From an uncultured Campylobacter sp. (lineage in GTDB: Bacteria; Campylobacterota; Campylobacteria; Campylobacterales; Campylobacteraceae): a DNA stretch of 10,823 bases. The stretch covers positions 1 to 10,823 of the forward strand of contig NZ_CALKTS010000063.1 in NCBI RefSeq assembly GCF_937997595.1, read 5' to 3'. Under the pieces are notes generated by a model. It ran no database searches, was not told where the DNA came from, and saw only the letters and a program-made list of their open reading frames with translations. This document shows positions 1 through 6,880 of this stretch, in pieces; position 1 is the stretch's first letter, and every line of letters starts with the position of its first letter. A program made the translations under genes and the position numbers.

Positions 1-1718
1 AATCGGATGCTCACTGGCTCATAAGCTTCGAAGAATTTAAAAAAGCGCTGGAGCCTTACACGCTAGATTTCGTAGCGCCTTTAGCTAAGGGTGACGAAAG
101 TGAGGATTTAGAGGCGTTTAAGACCAAGCTAAAGCAGCTGGCAGATTATTACATCGAAAAGGACCGCAAAGTAGTAAGCTTTTGGACGATGGGCTTTAAT
201 CAGCACTCAAGAGGAACCTGGGTCAATGAGCAAAGCTACATGGTACATTTCCTTCTAGGCAAGCAAGCCAAACCTGGTTGCGGAGCGTTTTCGCTTACCG
301 GTCAGCCTAGCGCTTGCGGCACAGCTAGAGAGGTGGGCACGTTTTCTCACCGCCTACCTGCCGATATGGTCGTGGCAAATCCGGCACACAGAAAGGTTTC
401 CGAAAAAATTTGGAAGCTTCCCGAGGGCACGATAAACCCAAAACCGGGCGCACATTATGTACAGGCTCTGCGCAATCTCGAAGATGGCAAGATAAAATGG
501 ATATGGGTGCAGGTAAATAACCCATGGCAGCAGATCGCCAACGCAAACCACTGGATAGCCGCGGCGCGCGAGATGGATAACTTCATCGTAGTAAGCGATC
601 CATATCCGGGACTGAGTGCGAAGGTAGCCGATCTAATCCTACCGACCGCGATGATCTACGAAAAATGGGGCGCATACGGCAATGCCGAGCGTAGAACTCA
701 GTGGTGGAGACAGCAGGTTCTTCCTGTGGGCGACGCGATGAGCGATACATGGCAGATGCTAGAGTTTTCCAAGCGCTTCAAACTCAAGGATTTCTGGGGC
801 GAAGTTAAAGTAAATGATAAGCTTACGCTTCCAAACGTATTGGATAAAATTTCAGAATTCGGCTATACACCAGAGACTACACTATTTGAAGTGCTCTTTG
901 CAAACAAAGACGCTCAGGCTTTCGCTGCAAAAGATCCGATTATGGCAAGCTTCGATAACTCCGAAGTAAACGGCGACTCTCGTGGCGTAATCGGCAGCGA
1001 CGGCAAAGAATTTAAAGGCTACGGCTTTTTTATCCAAAAATATCTTTGGGAGGAGTACCGAAAATTCGGCACCGGTCACGGACACGACCTAGCCGATTTC
1101 GATACCTATCACCGAGTGCGCGGTCTTAGGTGGCCGGTCGTAGACGGCAAAGAAACGCTTTGGCGCTTTAACGCCCAATACGATCCTTATGCTAAAAAAG
1201 CGGCTCCGGATAGCGACTTTGCCTTCTACGGTAATGCAAAGGCAGCGCTGCCTAGCGGCGATCTGAAATCCGCTACTTCGGGCGAAGAGAAAACAAGCCT
1301 TGCCAATAAAGCTAAAATTTTCTTCCGTCCGTATATGGATCCTGTAGAAGTGCCAAGCGAGGAATATCCTTTCTGGTTATGTACGGGTCGCGTGCTGGAG
1401 CACTGGCATACGGGCACTATGACTATGCGCGTGCCGGAGCTTTATCGCGCGGTGCCTGAGGCAAGATGCTATATGAACGAGCTAGACGGCGCCAAAATCG
1501 GCGTGCAACAAAACGAAATCGTCTGGATCGAGTCGCGCCGCGGCAAAGTCAAAGCGCGCGTGGACTTTCACGGACGTAACATTCCGCCGAAGGGACTTAT
1601 TTTCGTGCCGTTTTTTGACGAGAAGGTTTATATCAACCGCGTCACGCTCGATCATACTTGTCCGCTTTCAAAAGAAACCGACTACAAAAAATGCGCGGTT
1701 AAAATTTACAAGGCGTAA
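1..1718 (+). CDS. napA: NapA, periplasmic nitrate reductase catalytic subunit, C-terminal part (5' end outside window)
   Basis: Reduces nitrate to nitrite in the periplasm at a Mo-bis-MGD centre. The reading frame is open from base 3, so 571 residues are visible; the family's usual length in Campylobacter is about 920, so the Tat signal, the N-terminal [4Fe-4S] motif and the Mo-ligating cysteine lie upstream. Visible hallmarks of the molybdopterin oxidoreductase family are a GFNQHSRGTWVN segment (from base 189), the TGQPSACGTAREVG motif (about bases 297-338), the VVSDPYPG and DLILPTAMIYEKWGAYGNAERR segments, and the C-terminal cofactor-binding CTGRVLEHWHTGTMTMRVPE block near base 1380. The ATG at 189 is internal, not a start: conserved NapA-like sequence continues upstream of it. 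The stop is TAA at 1716-1718, three bases before napG. It is the first visible gene of a napAGHBLD operon; any FNR-like or other control lies upstream and cannot be seen. Identification is very secure. Confidence 0.97.
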   Translation, partial: SDAHWLISFEEFKKALEPYTLDFVAPLAKGDESEDLEAFKTKLKQLADYYIEKDRKVVSFWTMGFNQHSRGTWVNEQSYMVHFLLGKQAKPGCGAFSLTGQPSACGTAREVGTFSHRLPADMVVANPAHRKVSEKIWKLPEGTINPKPGAHYVQALRNLEDGKIKWIWVQVNNPWQQIANANHWIAAAREMDNFIVVSDPYPGLSAKVADLILPTAMIYEKWGAYGNAERRTQWWRQQVLPVGDAMSDTWQMLEFSKRFKLKDFWGEVKVNDKLTLPNVLDKISEFGYTPETTLFEVLFANKDAQAFAAKDPIMASFDNSEVNGDSRGVIGSDGKEFKGYGFFIQKYLWEEYRKFGTGHGHDLADFDTYHRVRGLRWPVVDGKETLWRFNAQYDPYAKKAAPDSDFAFYGNAKAALPSGDLKSATSGEEKTSLANKAKIFFRPYMDPVEVPSEEYPFWLCTGRVLEHWHTGTMTMRVPELYRAVPEARCYMNELDGAKIGVQQNEIVWIESRRGKVKARVDFHGRNIPPKGLIFVPFFDEKVYINRVTLDHTCPLSKETDYKKCAVKIYKA

Positions 1719-1721
1719 ATT

Positions 1722-2480
1722 ATGGATAGGCGTGAGGTCTTAGGCATTCTTTCTTTAGCTGCGGGCGTAGGCGTTATGGGGCTCGGAGTCGCAAACTCTA
1801 GCGAGCACGCCAAACTCCGCCCGCCCGCAGCTATAGGCGAGAAAGAATTTCTTAGCAAATGCCTAAGGTGCGGGCTTTGTGTCGAGGCATGTCCATTTGA
1901 TACGCTTAAGCTTGCGAGCTTTTGCGATCACGCTATTGCAAACGGCACGCCGTTTTTTATCCCGCGCGAAATTCCGTGCTATATGTGCGACGACATACCC
2001 TGCGTCGCAGCCTGTCCTAGCAACGCGCTAGATAAAAATTTAGTGAGCGAAAACTCTAAGCTAAATGTGCGTCTATCCAAAATGGGCGTTGCGGTCATAG
2101 ATACCGAGCATTGCATCGCTTATGCAGGTATCCAATGCGACGCGTGCGTGCGAAGCTGCCCCGTGATGGATAAGGCACTTAGGATCGATTACCGTCACAA
2201 CAACCGCACCGAAAAGCACGCCCTACTCGTGCCCGTCGTAGATAGCGACTACTGCACGGGTTGCGGTAAGTGCGAGCATGCCTGCGTCACGAAAAAGGCG
2301 GCTATCAGCGTCGTGGAGCGCGAGCGCGTCATAGGAATTTCCAGCGATAACTACGTCAAAGGCTGGATCAAGGGCGACGACGCGAAGCTAAAGGACGCAG
2401 ACACCAAAATCAAGCTCGATCCGCAAAAGAGTAAGGATTACTTAAACGAGGACGATCTAATGGAGGGGGCTAGGCAATGA
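1722..2480 (+). CDS. napG: NapG, quinol dehydrogenase-associated periplasmic polyferredoxin
   Basis: Electron-transfer protein with four [4Fe-4S] sites that works with membrane NapH to carry electrons from menaquinol toward NapB/NapA. In 252 residues there are four cysteine clusters: C47/C50/C53/C57, C86/C89/C94/C98, C131/C139/C142/C146 and C178/C181/C184/C188. The N-terminus MDRREVLGIL followed by a Gly/Ala/Val-rich hydrophobic run is a short twin-arginine (Tat) signal, consistent with export of a folded, cofactor-loaded protein; I see no obvious cleavage site, so it may stay membrane-anchored. The ATG at 1722 follows an AAGG ribosome-binding site by eight bases and the napA stop by three. 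Its own stop overlaps the napH start (ATGA). With no napC visible, NapGH is the expected quinol-oxidising route, as described for Campylobacter and Wolinella. Confidence 0.96.
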   Translation: MDRREVLGILSLAAGVGVMGLGVANSSEHAKLRPPAAIGEKEFLSKCLRCGLCVEACPFDTLKLASFCDHAIANGTPFFIPREIPCYMCDDIPCVAACPSNALDKNLVSENSKLNVRLSKMGVAVIDTEHCIAYAGIQCDACVRSCPVMDKALRIDYRHNNRTEKHALLVPVVDSDYCTGCGKCEHACVTKKAAISVVERERVIGISSDNYVKGWIKGDDAKLKDADTKIKLDPQKSKDYLNEDDLMEGARQ

Positions 2481-3286
2481 AATACACTATTTTAAGGCGT
2501 TTGAGCCAAATTTCTATTCTAGTCCTTTTTATTTTAGGAAATAATTTCGCCTTCAAAGCCGCGAGTGAAAACGGAATTTTATCAGGAATTCTAAAGGGCA
2601 ATCTAAGCTCGTCGAAACTTTTCGGCACGATTAATCTAAGCGATCCGTTTGCGACGGCGCAGATGCTGTTAGCTAGCTTTTCTTTAGGCGCTACGGCGGT
2701 TATCGGAGCGCTTATCGTAGGAGCATTTTATGCGCTTATAGCGCCGCGAGTATATTGCTCATGGGTCTGTCCGATAAATTTGCTGACCGATCTTGCCGCC
2801 TGGCTTCGTAAAAGACTCGGCATAACGACTAAGATCGTTAGCGTAAACCGCAAGGCTCGCTACGTCTTAGCAGCGCTAGCGCTCATTTGCAGCGGAGCTT
2901 TCGGCTTTGCGGCGTTTGAGAGCGTAAGCTTTATCTCGCTTTTCGCGCGCGCCGTCATATCGCTGAGTGCCAGTGCATTTGCAATCGCGCTACTGATCGT
3001 AGTTTTTGAAATTTTCGCAGGCGATCGCACGATCTGTTCGCGGCTATGCCCGCTCGGCGGATTTTGGGCGGCGCTTAGCTATTTTAGCATCATTCGCATT
3101 CGCCACGAGGTTGATAAATGCACGATGTGCGGCAAATGCAAAATGGTCTGCCCCGAAGTTCAGGTGCTTAAGATGGTCGGGCGCGAAAACGGGCGCGTTA
3201 GCAGCGAGTGTATCAGCTGCGGACGCTGCATCGACGTATGCGACGACGATGCGTTAAATTTTAGTATATTAGGAGTAAAAAAATGA
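2477..3286 (+). CDS. napH: NapH, membrane-bound ferredoxin-type quinol dehydrogenase subunit
   Basis: Integral membrane partner of NapG; oxidises menaquinol and feeds electrons to the Nap system. The 269-residue protein has about four hydrophobic segments (roughly residues 10-25, 62-90, 128-150 and 158-180). Two CX3CP motifs, C94SWVC98P and C187SRLC191P, sit at membrane edges and are diagnostic of the NapH/NosR/RdxA-type family. The cytoplasmic C-terminal ferredoxin domain has two [4Fe-4S] clusters, C215/C218/C221/C225 and C245/C248/C251/C255; in the last the usual CP is CD. The start is the ATG in an ATGA overlap with napG, preceded by GGAGG at 2462-2466, ten bases upstream. The stop overlaps the napB start in the same way, so napG, napH and napB are probably translationally coupled. 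Confidence 0.96.
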   Translation: MKYTILRRLSQISILVLFILGNNFAFKAASENGILSGILKGNLSSSKLFGTINLSDPFATAQMLLASFSLGATAVIGALIVGAFYALIAPRVYCSWVCPINLLTDLAAWLRKRLGITTKIVSVNRKARYVLAALALICSGAFGFAAFESVSFISLFARAVISLSASAFAIALLIVVFEIFAGDRTICSRLCPLGGFWAALSYFSIIRIRHEVDKCTMCGKCKMVCPEVQVLKMVGRENGRVSSECISCGRCIDVCDDDALNFSILGVKK

Positions 3287-3816
3287 AAAAAATGGTTTTA
3301 GGCTTGGCTCTTGCATGCTGTGTGGCACTCTTTGCCGCGGACAAGACAGCTTCTATAGATGCCGACAGCTTGGGCTTTATAAAAAGCGTGGACGAATCGG
3401 TGCAAAATAAAAATTCCCTGCCCGATTTCAAATATAGCGAGGATGCTCCGGGCGCCGCTTCGAAGATCGAGCGCAGCTTCGAAAACGCTCCACCGCTTAT
3501 ACCGCACAGCTTAGAAGGGCTTGTACCGATCACAAAGGATAACAATATGTGCGTAACCTGCCATATGCCCGATGTCGCTAAGGATGTAGGCTCTACGCCG
3601 ATTCCAAAAAGCCACTTGGTGGACTTTCGCACAGGCACGGATCTAAACGGCACGCTAGCCGAGCAGAGATTCAACTGCACTCAATGCCACGTACCGCAAG
3701 CCCAAACCAATCCACTAGTGAAAAATAATTTCAAAGCCGATTTTAGCAGGTTTAGCGACGCAAATTCCACTTCTAATCTCATAGATACGCTAAATCAAGG
3801 CGCCGAGGTTGAGTAG
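3283..3816 (+). CDS. napB: NapB, periplasmic dihaem cytochrome c subunit of nitrate reductase
   Basis: Small periplasmic c-type cytochrome that hands electrons to the [4Fe-4S] cluster of NapA. It has 177 residues: a Sec signal peptide (MKKMVLGLALACCVALFAAD, cleavage probably after residue 18 or 19), then a mature domain with exactly two haem motifs, C90VTCH94 and C132TQCH136. The conserved PPLIPHS segment (H75) and PKSHL (H111) supply the likely distal axial histidines, giving the bis-His ligation typical of NapB. The ATG overlaps the napH stop (ATGA) and has a good AGGAG at 3271-3275, seven bases upstream. The TAG stop lies inside the napL ribosome-binding site. Length and motif order fit the family fully. 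Confidence 0.97.
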   Translation: MKKMVLGLALACCVALFAADKTASIDADSLGFIKSVDESVQNKNSLPDFKYSEDAPGAASKIERSFENAPPLIPHSLEGLVPITKDNNMCVTCHMPDVAKDVGSTPIPKSHLVDFRTGTDLNGTLAEQRFNCTQCHVPQAQTNPLVKNNFKADFSRFSDANSTSNLIDTLNQGAEVE

Positions 3817-3825
3817 GAGCGCGCG

Positions 3826-5001
3826 ATGAAATTTTTACCACCGCTGCTACTTTGCGCCTGCTTCATCTATGCCGGTAGCGGCGTTGCAATACCTAGTGGC
3901 GCTGTGGGTATAGATGCGCCTGCAAAGATCAAACACGCTAGATTCATACTAGAGCTTGACGCAAATGTCGCGGTGCTAAAAAATCTAGACGGCGAAATTT
4001 ACGCAGGGCTCGACGACGGCAAGCTCTATAAAATCACCATTAGCTCCGCGGAGAATTCCGCGCGCAATTCCGCCGCTGGACAAAATTTCGCAGATCGAAA
4101 TTCCGCGGCAAACGCAAGCATAAATTCCGATGCTGCGCAGGATTTTAATGCGAAAGTAAGCGTAAATTCCGCAGCGGCAAATTCCACGGCGCAAAATTCT
4201 GCCGAAAATTCTACGGCATTAAATTCCGCCTCTAATTCCGCCTCGAGCGCAATATCCAAAACGCTAATTTTCGCCCTGCCCTCGTCCAAAAATTACCTAG
4301 ACGAGCCGATGGGCGCCACCATATTCGACGTCGATAAACTAGGCAAGAAGTACGCATTTTTGTATAACGGCGACGCGTTTGAAAAGATGCTGGGTGTGTT
4401 TGCATGCGGCAAGATCACGCACTACAAATTGCCAATTACAGGGATTAAAAACGTCTATTTCTACGACGAAAATACCGTGATTTTGCTAGGTCTTGGTAGC
4501 GAAATTTTATACTTCGATCTACCTAGCGGCAAGGTAAGCTTTGAGCAAAAGCTCACCATCGCGTCTTTGGGCGGCAGCGCCTACGACCGCGCTAGCGGGA
4601 TGTTGCTAGTCTCGTGCGAAGGCGGCATCGTGTTTTATTTCGACGCGAAAGCGAAAAAACTTATGAGCCAAAAGTCCCTGCACAAGGACGGGATCTACTC
4701 CGTGGCGCTACTTGGCGATCGCATGATGAGCGGCTCGAACGACAAAGAAAAATCGTGCTACTACGAAAACGGCGATTTCGCTAAATTTTATAACGCCCAT
4801 TTTGCAGTTTTTGCTGTGGCGCTAAGCCCCGAGCTGGGTGCTTTTACCGTTGGTAACGGCGTACGCGTAATCGATAAAGCAGGCGAGATCGTCCGCAGCA
4901 TCAAGCTGGACAACGACATCATCAACTATCTGCTTTTCGCAGGAGAGTATCTCGTGGGCTCTGGGTACAATAGATATATCTACTTTTGGGAGTTAAAATG
5001 A
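3826..5001 (+). CDS. napL: NapL, periplasmic WD40-like accessory protein of the nap operon, with an Asn-Ser-Ala-rich insert
   Basis: NapL is an epsilonproteobacterial nap-operon protein whose exact job is unclear; it is thought to assist the periplasmic nitrate reductase. The 391-residue product starts with a Sec-type signal (MKFLPPLLLCACFIYAGSGVA, probably cut near residue 21). The remainder reads as beta-propeller blades, for example DGEIYAGLDDGKLYKI (55-70), the stretch around SCEGGIVFYFDAKAKKL (263-279) and the closing YNRYIYFWELK at the C-terminus. Residues about 73-143 are a low-complexity insert with ten Asn-Ser dipeptides, each encoded AATTCC or AATTCT. Removing it leaves about 320 residues, close to what I remember for NapL elsewhere. 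AGGAG at 3815-3819 overlaps the napB stop and sits six bases before the ATG. Assignment rests on propeller-like sequence and on position between napB and napD. Confidence 0.85.
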   Translation: MKFLPPLLLCACFIYAGSGVAIPSGAVGIDAPAKIKHARFILELDANVAVLKNLDGEIYAGLDDGKLYKITISSAENSARNSAAGQNFADRNSAANASINSDAAQDFNAKVSVNSAAANSTAQNSAENSTALNSASNSASSAISKTLIFALPSSKNYLDEPMGATIFDVDKLGKKYAFLYNGDAFEKMLGVFACGKITHYKLPITGIKNVYFYDENTVILLGLGSEILYFDLPSGKVSFEQKLTIASLGGSAYDRASGMLLVSCEGGIVFYFDAKAKKLMSQKSLHKDGIYSVALLGDRMMSGSNDKEKSCYYENGDFAKFYNAHFAVFAVALSPELGAFTVGNGVRVIDKAGEIVRSIKLDNDIINYLLFAGEYLVGSGYNRYIYFWELK

Positions 5002-5333
5002 ATATTTCAAGCGTCGTAATCTATCTAGGCGCAGATATCGATATAGCGGCGTTTCGCAAGGAGCTGCAAAGCATCGGCGGCTGCGAGTTCGTAGCGTGCG
5101 AGAACGGCAAGGCGGTCGCCACGATTAGCGTGGAGAGCTTCGATGACGAGATCGCCGCATTTCGCGCGATAGAGGCTATAAAGGGCGTAAGCGAGGCGAT
5201 GATGATCTATTCTTACTCCGATCTGGACGCAGACATCACCGCGGCAAACTCCGACAACGGCGAGCAGATAATGCGCGAGCTGGACGAAAAAGACCCGAGC
5301 CAGATCAAATACGGCGGCAAAGTGCGAGTCTAA
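4998..5333 (+). CDS. napD: NapD, cytoplasmic chaperone for NapA maturation
   Basis: NapD binds the Tat signal peptide of NapA and delays export until the cofactors are inserted. The 111-residue product begins MNISSVVIYLG, the usual NapD opening, and has the ferredoxin-like alternation of strand and helix (strand 2-8, helix about 15-25, strand 28-45, helix 48-62, strand 66-76), followed by an acidic, weakly conserved tail. I chose ATG 4998: it overlaps the napL stop as ATGA and has GGGAG at 4988-4992, five bases upstream. A longer reading from TTG at 4986 would add four residues but would put the start on top of that ribosome-binding site. napD closes the operon; the hairpin that begins in its last codons probably ends the transcript. 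Confidence 0.92.
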   Translation: MNISSVVIYLGADIDIAAFRKELQSIGGCEFVACENGKAVATISVESFDDEIAAFRAIEAIKGVSEAMMIYSYSDLDADITAANSDNGEQIMRELDEKDPSQIKYGGKVRV

Positions 5334-5360
5334 ACCGCCGCCGTAAATTTTAAAATTTTA
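5310..5360 (+). terminator. Candidate intrinsic terminator of the nap operon
   Basis: TACGGCGGC at 5310-5318 is a perfect 9-bp inverted match to GCCGCCGTA at 5337-5345. The 18-nt loop contains the napD stop codon. The 3' arm runs directly into AATTTTAAAATTTTA, an AT-rich tail with short T runs rather than a clean poly-T tract. The large loop and interrupted T-tract make it weaker than a textbook terminator, but its position at the end of the operon fits. Confidence 0.5.
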
Positions 5361-5410
5361 CCGCCAAATGTAAATTTTAAAATTTCAAATTTAACTACCA
5401 AATTTAACTA
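5343..5410. repeat. AT-rich short direct repeats downstream of napD
   Basis: GTAAATTTTAAAATTT occurs twice, at 5343-5358 and 5370-5385 (27-bp period), and each copy contains the perfect palindrome AAATTTTAAAATTT. AAATTTAACTA follows twice, at 5387-5397 and 5400-5410 (13-bp period). The stretch lies in the 203-base spacer between napD and the next gene and has no coding potential that I can see. Such AT blocks are common in Campylobacter spacers, so function is uncertain. Confidence 0.7.
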
Positions 5411-5536
5411 TATAATTTTAACTGCGCAAACAAGCTTGGAATTTTTACAGCAAGTCGTTTGCTGCAAGCACTGCGGATTATGGGCTCGTTAAGCTTGCAT
5501 TGGATAATATAGCGCAATCTGCCCGAAGGAGTAAGC

Positions 5537-6514
5537 TTGCGCCTGAAATACCTTTGTATTATAGTTTTTCTGATCTGGCTTTGCATATTTATCGCCTTGC
5601 TGCCCACATATAGAATTTCAGCTATCTTAGAAGCGCTTGATTTTAGCGATAAAAATCTAACGCAAAGAGAGATCGTAGAGTTAAATTTAAAAGATTACCT
5701 AAAAAAGCTTCACTATTTAGATAATTATCCGCAAATAGATTTCGGCAAGATGGCGGATATTCACTTAGACAAAAACGGCTATGAGAGAGTAAGATTTTCA
5801 TGGTGTAACGGCGATAAATATCCCGATGATAGATGCGAATTTTGGAAGCTGGATAAAAGGCTAAATTTTGATTATCTAATGGATCTGGGTTCTAAAATTT
5901 GCAAAAACGGCGAACCTATACAAAACGCCGAAGAGATTGTAGAAAACGACGAGGTTTTAAAGCTACGCCTCTTTTATCCTTGGGAGCAGGAGCATTTGAT
6001 TGACGAAGATGGAAATTTTATAGAGAATTTTATATATACGGGGTTCGGACTAGGCGCGCCGTATCCAGACGGTCTTTTTAAGGTTTTCGAGGGTTTTTTG
6101 TTTGTAAATAAAGATAATTTTGAATTGCCGATATATCCTGAAACTAAAAACAAAAAATTCGATATAATTCGTCCTATTAACGACTGTTACTATTCACTTT
6201 TGTATTCCTTTGTCGAAAGCCAGATAGATAACAGCATAAGTCTAAATTCCTTTTGCGGTATACATGGGCGCTTTGCACTAAAAAAGCAGCTGTGGAAGGA
6301 CGAGCCTATAGATTGTGACAGAGAATATACTTTTTCTTTTATACCGGTTTACAACAAAATTCCCAAATTAACGAAAGATGCAATATTTAAAGATCACAAC
6401 TATTATCATAAACCCGGCATAGATATACTTTTCAATCAATACCAAAATTTAAAAAATCAAAAGAATAAGATAAATTTTAACTCGCAAGGAGAAGGCGACG
6501 AAAGTGGGTATTGA
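5537..6514 (+). CDS. Hypothetical membrane-anchored protein, probably periplasmic, AT-rich gene
   Basis: I do not recognise this 325-residue protein. It has one hydrophobic segment at about residues 5-23 with Arg/Lys before it, suggesting a signal anchor or uncleaved signal and a large exported domain. That domain is acidic and aromatic-rich, with six cysteines outside the anchor (C90, C100, C122, C217, C240, C260), which could form disulfides in the periplasm. The tail (about 300-325) is Asn/Lys/Gln-rich and probably flexible. The chosen start is TTG 5537, supported by AAGGAG at 5526-5531, five bases upstream; no ATG lies nearby in frame. The gene is clearly AT-richer than its neighbours: two 60-base rows count 33% and 27% G+C, against 52% in a napH row and 68% in a ruvB row. 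It stands alone between the nap operon and a convergent transporter gene. The length, start site and consistent frame make it a likely real gene, possibly acquired by transfer. Confidence 0.75.
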   Translation: MRLKYLCIIVFLIWLCIFIALLPTYRISAILEALDFSDKNLTQREIVELNLKDYLKKLHYLDNYPQIDFGKMADIHLDKNGYERVRFSWCNGDKYPDDRCEFWKLDKRLNFDYLMDLGSKICKNGEPIQNAEEIVENDEVLKLRLFYPWEQEHLIDEDGNFIENFIYTGFGLGAPYPDGLFKVFEGFLFVNKDNFELPIYPETKNKKFDIIRPINDCYYSLLYSFVESQIDNSISLNSFCGIHGRFALKKQLWKDEPIDCDREYTFSFIPVYNKIPKLTKDAIFKDHNYYHKPGIDILFNQYQNLKNQKNKINFNSQGEGDESGY

Positions 6515-6880
6515 GTTGCTGGGCATTGCTTGCTAGAGCTGAAGTTAAAATTCTTTCTTTTACTATCGACTACTTTAAATTTAAACTCTAATCCATAAAA
6601 TTTCGCCACGCCGCGCGGTGTAGCTTAAAAATACTGCGCCGCCGCATGACGCGACCCAAAATAATCTCGCCGATACTCGCGATCTTTGCTCTAAAATTCG
6701 TCAAAGAGCGCGAGCAGCAGCTGAAATTAAAATTCGCCTTTAAATTTAAAAGCTTTGTGCCCGCGCAAGAGCGCGAACGGACAAAAAGCCGCAAGGGCGC
6801 AAGAGCCGCAAGGGCGTGCTGGGCATTGCGTTTTACGGGCAGCATTTTCATAAATTTAAAAGCACCCAGCGACGCAAGCC
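6515..6880. other. Gene-free spacer between convergent genes
   Basis: These 366 bases separate the 3' ends of the orphan gene and the AI-2E family gene. I see no RNA gene and no convincing terminator. It holds a 13-bp unit AGCCGCAAGGGCG repeated at 6787-6799 and 6804-6816, a small hairpin CGCGC-AAGA-GCGCG at 6762-6775 without a following T-tract, and several AAATTTAAA-type blocks. Open frames that cross it into the transporter gene (6588-7121 minus, 6646-6933 plus) are low-complexity Lys/Arg/Ala-rich readings and look like chance. Confidence 0.6.

Noticed and set aside
189..191. ATG 189 as the start of napA
   Set aside because: The frame is open to the left edge and the upstream residues read as continuous NapA sequence.
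3261..3680. 139-codon minus-strand open frame opposite napB
   Set aside because: It lies antisense to a fully convincing NapB with both haem motifs; no independent support.
4026..4289. 87-codon minus-strand open frame opposite the napL repeat insert
   Set aside because: It only reads the AATTCC repeat backwards (Glu/Phe/Ala-rich), a by-product of the repeat.
4986..5000. TTG start four codons upstream for napD
   Set aside because: It would cover the GGGAG ribosome-binding site; the ATG at 4998 overlaps the napL stop and gives the usual NapD N-terminus.
5343..5410. CRISPR array or FNR/NssR-type operator
   Set aside because: Repeat units are too short and too few for CRISPR, and no TTAAC-N4-GTTAA-like dyad is present.
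6517..6829. 13-bp repeat TGCTGGGCATTGC at 6517-6529 and 6817-6829, considered as possible attachment sites
   Set aside because: A single 13-bp match is near chance expectation for a window of this size, and nothing between the copies looks mobile.
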